Below are positions 36,714 through 50,099 of a stretch of DNA of 64,000 nucleotides, one piece after another. Within the stretch, counting starts at the first letter, position 1; every line of letters starts with the position of its first letter. The notes beneath the pieces are model-generated. The model saw nothing but the letters and a program-made list of their open reading frames with translations, did no database searches and was not told the DNA's origin. The stretch is from the NCBI GenBank assembly GCA_023313575.1, contig JAJTTP010000007.1:310001-374000 (forward strand). Direction: 5' to 3'. The position numbers and the translations under genes are program-made. Source of the DNA: Eutypella sp. D-1 (lineage: Eukaryota > Ascomycota > Sordariomycetes > Xylariales > Diatrypaceae).

Positions 36714-38500
36714 TCGAACAACAACTTGTGCCGGCCACATAACCATGGAGCCCATGATGTGCGAGACAAACCGTCTCGCTGTGATGCGTGATGAACTGTT
36801 CATTTAATTCCACTGGACTTCCGGGACCTCTTTACAGCCGTCATGGTTTTCATTGCCCCGGAGTATCTGTTTCTTTCCGTTTGGATAGACCTGACTATTC
36901 CAAAGTCGCGGACATGAATTGCAGAGTTGCAATTTTGCGACTCTTCGACCATGCTATGGTTTCTCAACGCGGGCACGGGAATCCCCCGTCTGCCTATGAA
37001 TGACCCTGGACGACCTGCATTATTTTCGACGTGCCATCCGCTCTTACGGTTTCTTCCCATGGTTTCTCAGAATGGATTCGGCGTATTTGAGGGGGACTCT
37101 TTGACCACGACATGCATCTGGATGGTCCCAAATCGTTTCTTGATGACTTCCTATTTTGTTTTTCCAATGCGAGCCTCCAGCAGCGACGGTTTTCCGCTGC
37201 CTTCTCTATACCAGAGGAATTGTTTTTTTCGAAAAGAACGACTATGATTGTGTTTCAATGGCTCTCAATTGAGAGTTTCGATAATCCCTTACCGTCTTGC
37301 TGTCCGGATTCCAGCCATAGGTGGGGGGCTGCATGTTTTGTTCGAATTTCCGGGTTTTTTTCGGTGCCATGGCCGGTCGCGGATTGGGATAGATACAATG
37401 GTGAGATGGTTGACGACTCTTTTTACTAATAGATAGGGCGCGGGATTCGGACAGCAAGGTGAGTATCAGGCGGAGTGTATATATTAGCGAACCTCTTGCG
37501 AAGGATTATTTCTTACTACTTACGTGCACATGATGTGCCTGGCTTTCTTCCGTGGACTCTTACCTTTTGACTTACACTAACTTGCAGGTCATCATCAGCA
37601 TTCTCTGGATCCCCTGGAAAATTCTGCCTCAGGACCCCAAGGACTACATCAAAATGGACGCTCGGATTTACTTGGACCCAGATCTTCCTCTAGGATGAAG
37701 ACCACAGGACATCATCGCCCAGCCCATGTATGGAAGCCCTTCGGATCCTGCCCACTTGACAACGCAATACCACACAAGACACAGCAACGCCAGTTGGATG
37801 GACATCTCAACCTGCCCTAGGCTGATCAGAGAGCACCGCAGACATCACAATAAGTGGTAAGCTATTCATCCCAACTTAATCAGTTGAAAGGCTTTTGTAC
37901 CCAACACCCCCATGACAAGTGCAATTCATGAGTAAAAAGACCATGCAAGAAAGCAAGCCTTGTCTATCCTCACGGGCATATTTGATACACTTCCTTGCAC
38001 GACTATGCCACGACGTCTCAGTTCCACTGATCTCACAGGCAAAAAGCACAGCTTGGAATCCACCAGGAAAGAAAAACCCCAGGACTTTGCTTCAACTGGA
38101 ACATTGATTGACCAGAGATATATGTTGATGCATCCTTCGCACCTCCGCAAGGACGGGCCGGGCTTAGTTCGCCTAGATGATACTACTTTCCTGTTCAGTC
38201 AAGTCAGGCACTAGTATTGTTGATGGCGGCTACAGCACTTACCAACAGATAGGGCTTTGCTCTCGCTAGGACACTATTCCATTTGGACTATTCCAGGATC
38301 CCAGGGCCTTGATGACAAAGAACATATGGTAGATCGCCACAGCTGGCGGGACGACAGTAGCCGACCATTTGATGCAGGGCCAGGATATACACAACCATAT
38401 CAAACTAACAGGATATCCGTACCCACTATGGATCCAAGGAGAGCTGACTGACCAGCATTGACACCGTCATATCCGCTGCCCAGTTGGTCAGTAAAACTCA
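36714..38500. other. Downstream of rfeG: possible spliced 3' UTR or extra exons
   Basis: No independent gene is recognised. There are good splice-like signals on the plus strand: TTTTTACTAATAGATAG before 37437, a possible 22-nt exon 37437-37458 followed by GTGAGT, and TTACACTAACTTGCAG ending at 37587. The DNA after 37588 stays open for about 80 codons in one frame. This may be a spliced 3' UTR of rfeG, an alternative 3' end, or a separate non-coding transcript. I could not join it to the rfeG frame in the correct phase. Confidence 0.35.
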
Positions 38501-41500
38501 CCAGGTACCGATCTCCCTAACATCCGTGACCTTCCACTGCCCGCGTTCATTGTCTTCCTGATCATGCCCTTTATCCTGTAATACAACCCGCTCCGTCTAC
38601 ACCCAGACACTTGAGAGGACGGCGGCGTCCAGCCGTCTGGATCCCGTCTGTGATTCATCCATGGACGTGGACCAAGAGCTAATTGTTATAGATATGTGTT
38701 TCGCTGGTTTTCACTTGCCCTCTCCCTGCGGGAACGGATATGGAGCCTTATTCCGGATTAGACCAGGACCAGGGGAAGAAGAGGATAGGGATGGGTTAAG
38801 CCTTACGAATTACAGTCTGTGGTGGTCTCCGGAAATAGTCGCGCCTGCGAACAGCCGCGAATGAGTGGTAACCAAGGGGCTTTCCGCCGAGAGGTCTTGG
38901 TATATCCTGGATGTCAGCGTCTTGATGAGGATCTGGTACGCCCCGCTTCGCGCAGGGTGTAAAGGGTGATGGATTGCAGGACGGGTCACTCGGAAGGAAT
39001 TTAACACATAACATGTTGGATTGATCCGATGGCGCGCGCTGCCGAGCGTCCAGGGAAGGAGAGAATATTGTTTTCGATGACGTATTCAACCGGGAAGGGT
39101 TTAAAGGGGCGGCCGGTGGAAGGCTAGGTTCCATGGGAGATGTATGATTGCTGAATGGATGCATGGAGCCTATGGTGATGCGGTAGCTGCGGTCACGTTT
39201 ATCAATGTCTTATCTACTGAATCATCACCTACACGCATTTGTCATTCGCCTGGTTTGGCCTTTCATGAAGCCAGGTCTATCTGCCCATCTCAGACTATGT
39301 GATATGTCTGGATGAAACTTGCTTTAGTCTGGTCATAGGTTAGCCCTCACAGTTTAACACTCTCGCTCGAGGCGTTGATCTCAGATTATCGTACAGCGTG
39401 GCAGCACAGCTCTGCGGCTGTGAATGCGTGGCGTGTCACTGCTAGTACGTTCTAAGATGTGGATGGCATCTTTCCCTTCAGTACTGCGCCTTTGCTGCCG
39501 ATCTTCTAGTCCACGCCGACAACCAAAGGGCGCCTCTGGATATCGACCGGCGAAGGGACGTCAGAGAAGATGGGATGTGTATTCCGAGGAGACAAATTGT
39601 CCGAGCAGACGATGAAAATAGGTTGGTTATCCCGATAGGCAGCTAGCTGGTTATAGGTTGTCAATCTCCATCCCTTGTACAATGCATTATAATCCGTATT
39701 TGGTGTAAAAAATACACATAGGATCTCGCATTAACACGCCTCCGTTACCTGTCCCGTCTGAATGTGAGAGAGCTACAGACCAGACTACAGCAGCCGACGC
39801 AGTCAGTGGGAAGTATCGAAACAGCCAACCTCATCTCACGTGCGCTCGACACAAAACTCTATTGTTCTTTGGAGATACCACTAGTCGTGTTTCCTGGAGA
39901 TATTATGCTTCCAAAACATCTACCTGCGTTGTAGATGCCTGGCCGCCTCTTTCCATTTCTTTTCATGTAATGATACCCTTTGCCGGAGTGTCTGTGTTTG
40001 AAGGGGCGCGTTTCGTTAGTAGGTTGTAGGTGAGAAGACGTTCAGTTATAGAAGGAGTGGTATATAATAGAAGGTAGCCTAAGTTCAAACCCATCGCGGT
40101 AGACGGGTGGATAGGCGTCGTTTCGTCAGATGCTCAATATAAGTGCATACACGCATACAGCCCCACGAACCTGGGGCGCCACGATTGTACACGCCACTAC
40201 TACATGCGGTCACGCTCCTGCCACATGCACACGGGCTGTCGTCAAAGCTGTCCTTAGCGACCGACTTGTCTTGGTTTATCAAGATGGTCATATTGTTAGT
40301 CAATGACGTTATGGACATGTTCCTTAAGAGCAGCCACTAGATTCGCCATTCCCTCACCCTGAACTCTCATATCATGGGCATCATGTAGGCGTATCCATCA
40401 CTTGTCCAGGTAACAATACCGTACACACCTTGAAGCCGGAATTCAGCGTTCGCGTTCGCTGAGGCTAGGTCATCCATCTTTCCCAGGACGGTTCTCAAGT
40501 TGCGCCGGGTGTCACGTAGCCAGCCATCTCACCACATCTGGGGGAAAAAAGGGGGGGGGGGGAGGCTCATGGGTTCCTGCATACAGTATTATCAGAACGT
40601 GCTTGCTTCTGGCCATGCCGTGGTACATGTCCCGTATGACATGGGATGGCTGGGCGCAGATTTGGCAGCAGGAAGGGTCTCGCGGTCTCGTCGCTTTGAA
40701 GCTGAAAAAGACACCTGGATTATCTCCCTGGCTCATGTGACTGCCCGGATGTCTTGGAATCAAGTCGACGCCATTGGTAAGCAGACCTCGGGTCTCCACG
40801 GATGGGCTTCCCTTGTCCTGGACTGGAGACCTCTGATCTTCTACTGTGATGGAGCACGGGATATGTAGCCCTTTCCCTCGGCTTCTAGGTCTGTACCGGC
40901 TCCTTATCTAGATGGAGTGACGATCTTTTCTCAAGTCACCATAACATGCAAACAGCCGAGCCATTATGCATCATAGAGATCCCCTCCGGCGTTCGCTCCC
41001 CTCAATGCCGCTCTACACAGGGAGTCGGCGACCATGAGCAGCAGCCATGTGCTACGATGGCGGGGAAGATGTCATTATGGGGTGAGACATGCACCTTACT
41101 AGACAAGACAACCTCGGCCGGGCTATTGCTCGAGGGGGGGAAGACGGTCGCGTTGGCTGCAGCTGTGACTGGGATGGGGACGCAGCTGGGATCGCTGCGA
41201 TGAAGTCGTCTAAACAGACAACGATTCATGACATAAGAACCTAGGGGGAAACAGCATAAATAGTAATTGTTTTGGGAGAGAGATACATCGGCGATAGTTA
41301 AGTCCTGGAACACGGCTTTTATACCTGGTTGCCGCCGCGACTGACCCCTTTCCCCCCTATTACTATGTAGGTACTTTTTGTATGCAAGTAGGGTTGGATG
41401 AAAGCCACCAGGCGGCCCACCAGGTCTCTGAAGACCCCGCGTTCAGGCAGACCCTTGCTCCTTGTTTGAACATCAGCTCGCCACCCCTCTGCCGCCCGCC

Positions 41501-44500
41501 TCTCTGGCTCTATCTTTAATCGTTATCTTTGCTGGCCAGAAACAGGACTCTTCCACTTCAGGTATGCCGCACCAAGATTTATTTCCTTAGACACTACCTG
41601 TGACGAAAGACAGGAATTTCAACCTATAGGGTACTTCGGTATAGGCCATCTTAGGCATACAAGAGCTAGATGTTAATATGAAAACGTAAAATTCCATTAA
41701 GGAACGAAGGCAAGGAGTAAAGAAAGCATCAAATAGGAAGCGAGGAAATTTCCCTTACCACGTGCCCCGCCCCGTCCAGGGACACCTAGGACCACTCAGG
41801 GGACGTCAGGGGACTGGCGTTACGTCTTTTCGATATTTTGGCTGTGGTGGAACATTCTCCCACATCCCCCCAAAAAGAAGGGGAAGAACACGATGTCTAA
41901 AGACGCGCGCCACTCATCATCGCACAAGAGATGTCATTTAAGCCCAAGGCCCACATGCCCCCTGGCCCCATCCGTAGCCCTAGAGGTTGAGAGGTAAGTG
42001 ATGAGGTGCCATTTTCTCGTAAAGTCTGTCTTGGGGCTTTAGAAGGTAAAAAGAAAGAGAAAGAAGGCCATTCAGTACTTGAGCAACTTTTGTCTTAGTA
42101 AGGGAGGATTCGCACGTTTTTGTCGTCCGGCCAGCCAGTGGAAAGTGCCGGCCGCGGTAGAAAAACCCTGTTATCTGACTCATCCTACATACCAACTACC
42201 TGCCTAACCACATGCTTATGTAGTGAAGTGGTGGGTAAAGTATTTTATCCTCGCGTATAAAGATAAAAAGAGAGAGGCAGATATCCAGGATTGCTTATGA
42301 TGATGCATTGAGTGGTTGAAGTGGTAGGTAGGGGTGGTTTGTGAGTTCACCGCAACCTGCATAGCCCTGCCATGCGCATACGTAGGTCGGTCGTAAGGTC
42401 GCCCTTTTTTTTTGTTCTTTCTCTTCTTTCTTTCTTTTCTCATAGGGCTCTCTTGGCTTCTAGCTTCAGGGAATTAAATGCTCAGGCATAAATTGGTGTG
42501 TATATATGTAAAGTGACGTATCCCGTGCCGGGAACATGAAATCCAAGACAAGCCGACTTGTCGATTCCTTTGCGCCCTAACACCCTACCACCCTACTCTA
42601 CCACCCTACATATCTCCTGGCGAGATGGATAAATTCTCAGATGTCGCCAACCCGCAATTCTCATCGTCCATATCGCGAAAAAAAAAAATCGCCCTAAACG
42701 ATTTGTTGTGTCTCATTGAGTCCCATGTCATCTCATTGAGCGGATAAATTCTGGTAGTCAAGTCTCACACCCATCACAACCGAGCCATCAGCTAGCCAGC
42801 CAGCCGAACCGATTACGCCGTTTCCCTTCCCTAGTGACAGAACATAACTTACATAACGAGGACAGCATGCTGTGCATCGTACACCGCTTACAAGGCCATG
42901 TGAGCCTCCTGCTCGTCCAGTAAGCTGGCTGGTAATCGGGAAAAGTTAGTGCCCTAGTCCATTGATGGCGTAAGGTGCCGCCAGGTGTGTGCTTGTGTGT
43001 GGGTGTCGCACCTCCAGCTCATCCGGCAATCCTCAGCCAAAGAGCATGCATCGACTGCATTTTCACATATTCGAAGTTTATTGCCGGCTTTAAGAGAAGA
43101 AGAAGAAATATTCTACCATTATTAGAAAACTGTAGGGGGTGTTATGGACAAGAAGAAGGGGTTGGGAGTTGTATTTTCCCTTGTATGTAGCATAAATCTA
43201 CATTGTACCTAGGTGCCCGGCCTATCAGATTGGGCTTGTTTGGTGGGATTAGGTGGAACCTTTATCGATAAATCCTTTTGCCCCGCCATGTCTATGGATA
43301 TCCATAGGTATGGATAATGGATAACACTAGAAGTATGACACAATGGAGGGAGTACGTAGCATTATCCATACCTTGTAGGCACCTTGGCACCTACTTAAGT
43401 ATAGGTAGGTTGGTAGGTTCTATCTCGGCCCAGATACTTTAATGGATAGATGCATACTTGGTAGGAAAATTTCATGAAAAAGGTCCCTAGCTTTGGAAAT
43501 CTACGTGCCTATCAGCCTATTTAGGTAGGTAGTAAATTGCAGTAGCCCGAGCTTTCCTAAATAACGGGAACCCAACAAGCCATCTTAGCAGCCAGATTGC
43601 CAGACAGAGAGAAGTAAAGGACGAATCAATTGAATTATTATGTAATCTAACATAAGCGATGCATGTAGTAGGTGTATGAAGTGCTTACTTATGTACTTAG
43701 GTAGATAAAACGCGTACATATCTGGTCTACCCGATTAACAGGTATGTACATACTGATATGTAGTGGATTACCTGCTCAAGGTGCTCGAGCTGCTCTAAGT
43801 ACCTGTATGCCATTACCCATCACCCATTACCCATTACCCATACCCACTAGTTTGAGCCTTGAACACACACAACTTACTGAAATACACATTACCACAACAA
43901 CCACCCACTCTACCTGCTGGAACACATAAGAAAATACTGAACAAAAAAGTTATAGCACGTCAGCCATCTGATGATTTCCTTATCCTTTTCTTTACTATTT
44001 ACATTAGATAAGACCTCGGGATAAGGATCGATTTCACTTCCGGGTGACTTTTGTTTTTTATTCTTTTTATCTTTATTTTTTTAGTAGCCCTTTCGCTCCT
44101 TTTTAGTTCATCAATAAGTGAACTACTAAGTAACTTTAGGGAGGAACCTTGAAACTTTTCCCAGTTCTACCTTCCAGTTCTTATTAACCACCTTCTGCAC
44201 CCAAGGGCATTCCAAGGTTCTAGGTAGGGTAAGTCGACGGGTACTTACTTATTACTGCCTACTACCTACTACTTTTCAGGTCACTACTTTCCTTAGATGC
44301 TCCAGCTGTTATCTTGTTCCCCTCCCCCACACCACCCGAATTTCTGTTATTTTTCTTTTTTGACCTCCAACAACAACCACCACCACCACTATTACTATAC
44401 CTTATACCCCTACTACTAACCAACTACTACTACTACTTACTACTACTACTACTAACTACTACGACGTATCCCTGGGTCCTCAGGTCCTCGGGTCCTATAC

Positions 44501-44731
44501 TCATCATCACCTTGTCTGTGATACACGGATATTTTTTTCCCTCTCCTTTTGCTGTCTTCGACCTGGCTTGTCCTTGTCCTGCCTTCTCCTATTCTCTGGT
44601 CCTATCGACGTCGCCCGCGATAACGATTTAACGGATTTATAAGAGGAAAAGGAGGCAAGAAGGAAATTGGAAATCAGAAAAGAAAAAGCAAAGGCAAGAC
44701 AAAAGGGAAAGAAGAAGAAGACAAGTAAAAG
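38501..44731. other. Long intergenic region with simple repeats
   Basis: More than 6 kb without a supportable gene. Overlapping frames of 60-120 codons at 38796-39164, 40500-40868 and 41002-41313 are present on both strands and match no family. The segment carries a G homopolymer (40551-40562), repeated CCCATTACC-type runs near 43810-43850, several TACCTA-type motifs (43380-43520) and, at the right end, CTA microsatellites and a purine-rich stretch (44640-44731) that is likely the 5' UTR of the importin gene. Confidence 0.5.
44411..44463 (+). repeat. (CTA)n microsatellite upstream of importin gene
   Basis: Imperfect CTA trinucleotide repeats interrupted by CTAAC and CTTAC units, about 270 bases before the importin start codon. 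Probably in the promoter or leader. Confidence 0.8.
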
Positions 44732-47700
44732 ATGAATGCCGAAGCCATTCGTAGTCGCATTGTCGGCACCTTATCTGCTGATGCGAATGTGCGACGGCAA
44801 GCCGAGCTCGAGCTCAAGAGTGTACGCATTGCATTTTTCTTCTTCTTTTTTGCTTTTTTCTTTTTGCTTTCTTTCTCTTTCCCCTATTCGGCTTTCATAA
44901 CATACCATACTATGCCATGCCATACCATGCCATACTGTCTTTGCCTTTCCTGTCAATGCAATCAAGCGCTCAGGCAGGCAAACGGAATAGTCTACCTACC
45001 TCTCTTCCCCCGCAACCTTCCTTCTTCTCTTGCTGTCTTAATCCCATCTTCCCCTTCCTCCATCTCTATCTTCTACGTGCAATGTGTTTGACAAGAAAAG
45101 CTAACTTATACCTTCTCCATGTAAACAGGCCGAGAGTCACGCTGGCTTCGTCGATGTACTACTTGACATTCTGAGTGCCGAGGCTGAAGATTCCGTACGA
45201 CTATCAAGTATGTTACTCCTGCTCTCAAACAGCAACAAACAGACCGACGAACGGGGAAAGGAAAGAAAGAGAGAAGAAGAAAAAAGAATCAACTCGTCTG
45301 TCTGCTACACATGTCATGTCCCTCACTCACGCCTCTCAACTGGCTTCCCGTCTTCCCGCGCCTGTCGTCTTGTGTCATCTACCCGAGTCCATCTACCCGA
45401 GGTCCTCTCTACGTAACCTACCAAAAACGGAATCATCTATGCCGATCCTTTCCGCTGTCCATTCCACTGACTGCATTTCTTTTTCATAGCTGTCATATAT
45501 CTCAAGAACAGAACAAGTCGGGGCTGGTCCAAGTCCGACCACTATCCCGAAGAAGTCCTGATAGCCGAAGATGAGAAGGAGCGCTTCCGCGATCGGATAC
45601 TTCCCATACTGGCCTCTTCCCATGGCCCGGCTCGACAATCTCTCCTGCAGATGATCCAGCGCATTCTCCATTTCGATTTTCCCGGAAAATGGCCAAGTTT
45701 TACCGATGTCACTCTGCGCCTGTTACACGCCAATGATCCTTCCTCAGTCCTGGCCGGCTTGCAATGCCTTCTCGTCACATGCCGCGCCTTCCGATTCAAG
45801 GGGGCCCAGGATAACGGTAGAGCTGAGTTCGATAAGGTTGTCGAGGCTAGTTTTCCGAGATTACTGCAGATATGTAATGAGCTAGTCAACCAGGAAAGTG
45901 ATGAGGCCGGAGAGATGTTGCATATCGCCCTGAAGGCTTACAAGCATGCCACATGGGTACGTCAACACACCACAGCAATACGTCTCTCGATAGCAGTCTG
46001 AGTTCCTAACTATTGTCTTCCAGCTCGAGCTCCAGAGTTTCCTGCGCCAGCACCAGGTCAACATTGGCTGGTGCACCATCTTCTTAAACACCGTCTCCAA
46101 GACCATACCCGCTTCTGCCATGCACGAAGATGTCGAAGAAAGGGAACGTCACCATTGGTGGAAGGCTAAAAAATGGGCATACTTCAACCTCAACAGATTG
46201 TGGGTTAGGTGAGCGAACCACATGGGTCCCTCGCATCATTTTTGTTCCTTATTTCTGGAGGTATGAGATCAACTGGCTAACATGCGAAAGGCATGGCAAT
46301 CCTACGGCTATTACGACAAAAGACAGCGAGGCGGTTCAGTATGCTAAGGAATTCGAAACCACCGTCGCACCCGAGATTCTGAAGCACTATCTGGCAGAGA
46401 TCGAGAAATGGGTCTCTAAGACCACCTGGCTGAGCAAGCCGTGTCTCTCTTATACGCTGGTTTTCCTCGACGAGTGCTGCCGCCCGAAATCGATGTGGAA
46501 CCACCTTAAGCCTCACCTCACAAATCTAGTCACCCACTTGGTTTTCCCCGTCATGTGTCTCAGTCAGGAGGATGTCGAGAAGTTCCAGGAGGAGCCTGAA
46601 GAATACCTGCATCGGAGACTTAACTTTTATGAGGAGGTTTCGGCTCCTGATGTTGCTGCTACGAACTTCCTTGTCACCTTGACTAAAGTCCGGAGAAAGC
46701 AGACTTTCGAGCTTCTTGGTTTTATCAACAGCGTTGTGAACGAATACGAACAGGCACCCGACGACAAGAAGAACCATATTGCGAAGGAAGGAGCTCTTAG
46801 GATGATTGGGACCTTGGCGCCTGTCCTCCTAGGCAAGAAGAGCCCGATCGCCGACCAGGTCGAATATTTCCTTGTCCGCTACGTCTTCCCGGATTTCAAG
46901 AGCAGTCAAGGCTTCCTGAGAGCCCGTGCTTGCGACACCATCGAGAAATTCGAGCAGCTCAACTTTAGGGATCAGAACAACTTGCTCATCATCTACAGGC
47001 ACATTCTGGACTGCATGGCTGATACTGACCTCCCCGTGCGGGTCACAGCTGCCCTTGCTTTGCAACCCCTTATCAGACACGATGCCATCCGCATTAGCAT
47101 GCAGCAGAGCATCCCTACCATCATGCAACAGTTGCTGAAATTGGCCAATGAATGCGATATCGACGCCCTTGCCAACGTCATGGAGGACTTCGTGGAAGTA
47201 TTCGCTGCGGAGCTGACCCCCTTTGCCGTTGCCTTAAGTCAACAGCTGGCCGATACATACCTGCGCATTGTGCGCGAGCTGCTGGACAAGAACGAAGCGC
47301 GACTCGGCGACGATGGCGACTATGGTGACTACCTGGATGACAAGAGCATAACAGCACTGGGTGTGCTTCAGACCATTGGCACTCTCATCCTTACTCTGGA
47401 GAACACCCCTGACGTCCTGCTGCATATTGAAGCTGTTTTGATGCCAGTCATTCAACTGACTCTGGAAAACAAGCTTTATGGTAAGTGACGAGCTCTACTT
47501 CCGTCACTCCGATCACATACTGATGTTAGATCACGATTATAGACCTGTATAACGAGGTCTTCGAGATCATCGACAGTTGCACCTTTGCTGCGAAGAGTAT
47601 TTCTGTCACGATGTGGCAAGCTTTCGAGCTTATCCACACCACCTTCAAGTCCGGTGCCGAGCTGTATCTCGAAGACATGCTTCCTGCCCTCGACAACTTC

Positions 47701-48786
47701 GTTCAGTTCGGTGCGGGCCATCTCGCGCAAAAGCCCGAGTACGTCCAGGCCCTCTACGGCATGGTTCACGATATGTTCCAGGACCCGAAGGTGGGTGGTG
47801 TGGATAGAATCTGCGCCTGTAAGCTGGCTGAGGCCATGATGCTCAGCCTGCGGGGTCACATCGATCAATGTGTCACTGGTTTCATCACGATGGCCATGAT
47901 GGTTCTCAACGGACCAGAGTTGAAGGTCAAATCGTACAGGATTCACCTTATGGAGATGGTCATCAATGCCGTCTACTACAATCCTCTCCTAACCCTCGCT
48001 GTCCTGGAGAGCAAGGGATGGACGAATAAGTTCTTTAGCTTGTGGTTTGGCAACATGGACTCTTTCTCCCGGGTCCACGACAAGAAGCTTTGCATTGTGG
48101 CTATTGCATCCTTGTTGAGCCTGAACGCGGATCAAGTTCCGGTCAGCGTTTCGCAGGGATGGCCAAAGCTCCTGTCTGGAATTACTGTCCTCTTCAAAAC
48201 GCTACCGAACGCTCTCAAGAACCGCGAGGACGCCTTGAAGGACGACTTCACGTTTGATCCTAGCACCTATGACTACGAGGATGAGGACGAATGGGCTGAG
48301 GACGATGCTAATTGGAATGCCGACGATGGTGCTGGTGAAGAAGAGCCACAGGATGCTCGTGACGGCAGTACAGCGTATCTCGAGTTCCTCAATGAAGAGG
48401 CGCAAAAGTTCAGGTCGCTTGAGAATACTTACCGCGACGACGAACAGTCCGATGATGAACTTGGCGAGGACAATGTCCTGTTGGAATCACCCCTGGACAA
48501 AGTTGAGCCGTATGGGCTGTTCAAAGGGGTCCTGATGAGTAAGTCTCGGAATTTCATCCCATTTCTGACTCGAAGCACAATGCTGACTTCCCATGTAGAA
48601 CTGCAACAAGAAAACCCACAATTCTATCAGAGCCTGGCTCAGCACCTATCTCCGGACGAGCAGAGTGTGATCCAGAGCGCCGTTAACCAGGCCGACGTGT
48701 ACGAACAAAATGCTCTCCAGCAGGCTGCCCAGGCCGCCCAAAACCCACAGGCAGGCGTCCCCGCTCAGAACGGAGGTGCCAGCTAG
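44732..48786 (+). CDS. sxm1: Importin-7/8-type karyopherin (Sxm1/Nmd5 family)
   Basis: Seven exons: 44732-44821, 45129-45207, 45490-45956, 46024-46208, 46291-47480, 47543-48538, 48599-48786; the frame closes at 1064 residues, close to the usual 1,040-1,060. The N-terminal importin-beta domain spans about residues 20-100 (RQAELELKS-AESHAGFVDVL, then STVIYLKNRTSRGW). HEAT repeats follow throughout, and the acidic region DEDEWAEDDANWNADDGAGE near residue 900 is typical of this class. These karyopherins carry proteins such as ribosomal proteins, the La homologue, TFIIS or MAP kinases into the nucleus and release them on Ran-GTP. Sxm1 and Nmd5 are sister proteins in yeast and I cannot decide between them; the symbol is provisional. 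Introns 1 and 2 are long (307 and 282 nt) for this genome. The 60-nt last intron keeps the frame open. Confidence 0.93.
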
Positions 48787-49304
48787 TGGAATGGCACCGA
48801 TCCTACAAAGTGGAACTTGCCGGCCAAAAAGAAAACGGCGCTCGCGGCCCGACTGATGCATAGTCGGGTTCAGGCGAGAACAGGAGAATACGTGCTTTGA
48901 CCTGTCTGAGATGGCTGGGACGGCATGGAAGAGGGGTGGGGTGCAGATTTTTAGCATTCGCAGGGGGACACCCCAAAGAACACTGCACGCAGGCTGTTGT
49001 AAAAGAAGGATACCCATTGTTGGCATGAGCTAGGTAAGGTTACAGAAAGACGGAGAGTGTTTGTAGTGATGCGAATTGCCCCAAGTGGATATGGGGACTT
49101 TCATGGGTTGATGATCACGATCATGATAGGGGGAAGGGAGGGGGGAAACCTCTGAGCTATGGCTTATCAGAAGACAAACAATTGTTATTGTGTCGAGAGG
49201 TCGCAGAAACGGGGACATAGCAGTGGCGCCCTTTTTTTATTTTATATCATCACGCCACGCCCTTTGTGTATGAGAAAGGTCTTATATGAAGGAAAGTGTT
49301 ACAG

Positions 49305-49322
49305 GAGAGAGAGAGAGAGAGA
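49305..49322 (+). repeat. (GA)9 microsatellite
   Basis: Nine GA units in the 3' flank of the importin gene. Confidence 0.9.
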
Positions 49323-49360
49323 CCTAGGAGAGCAGGCGGGGGATTGGCTTGCAGCAAGTG

Positions 49361-49379
49361 CGGCGGCGGCGGCGGCGGC
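49361..49379 (+). repeat. (CGG)6 microsatellite
   Basis: Six CGG units 40 bases after the GA repeat. Confidence 0.9.
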
Positions 49380-49690
49380 AGGATAAGCATCGTGATGAAG
49401 ATAAGGTCGGAGAAAGAGGAAGATGATGAATAGGAAAGAAAGAAAGAAAGATATCCCCTGAAACCCCTCCCTCCATACACCCGTCCCCTATCCTATCCCC
49501 TTTCGCCTTCCGACCCATCTTTCCCTCTTTCAAACCCCCTACCCCCTACCCACTATCCCCAAAACCCGCCCGTCCCCTTCCCCTTCCCCTTTTTTCTACG
49601 AGCTGACATTTGAAAAGCTTTACCTGCCCACCTTACTTACCCCCTTAGCTTCCCGAGCCCCCCTGTTCACGGAGTAGTCAAGTCAAGTTC

Positions 49691-49721
49691 AAGTCGAAAG
49701 TCGAAAGTCGAAAGTCGAAAG
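49691..49721 (+). repeat. Heptanucleotide repeat (AAGTCGA)n, about 4 units
   Basis: Four tandem near-perfect copies of a 7-base unit, AGTCGAA in one register. Confidence 0.85.
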
Positions 49722-49877
49722 TTCATTGACCTGGTCAGCTGAAAAAAAAGATTTTAGAGAGTGCAAACAAAAACACAATAAATAAATGAACAAATGAACA
49801 ATAAAAACAAACAGATGAGCAAATGGAATAAGGGGGGGTTTTTTTTTGACATAGGCAAAGTGAGGTATGTGGGTATG

Positions 49878-49922
49878 TGGTGGTGGTGATGGTGGTGGTG
49901 GTAGTGGTAGTGGTAGTGGTAG
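49878..49922 (+). repeat. (GGT)n / (AGTGGT)n compound microsatellite
   Basis: GGT units pass into GGTAGT units; G-rich on the plus strand over 45 bases. Confidence 0.85.
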
Positions 49923-50071
49923 TTGGGGTGACATAGCGGGTGTAATATATATCAAAGAAGTGATATGATATCTCGCCCCGCCTACCGTTTTCTACTTCAC
50001 ATTCACTCCCGGGGCGCGAACTGGACTCAGTGATGGGTACGAGTGAATATAATGCTCAAAGACGGGCGAAC

Positions 50072-50099
50072 GGATGGGATGGGATGGGATGGGATGGGG
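50072..50099 (+). repeat. (GGGAT)n pentanucleotide repeat
   Basis: Five tandem GGATG/GGGAT units. Not a telomeric repeat, since the fungal telomere unit is TTAGGG. Confidence 0.85.

Noticed and set aside
43805..43850. Internal telomeric sequence from CCCATTACCC runs
   Set aside because: Units are CCCATTAC and CCCATCAC, not CCCTAA, and they are irregular.
47476..47946. 156-codon minus-strand ORF
   Set aside because: Antisense to the importin coding sequence; composition and lack of domain fit a shadow.
50072..50099. Telomere-like repeat
   Set aside because: The unit is GGGAT, not TTAGGG, and there are only about five copies, so it is a microsatellite.
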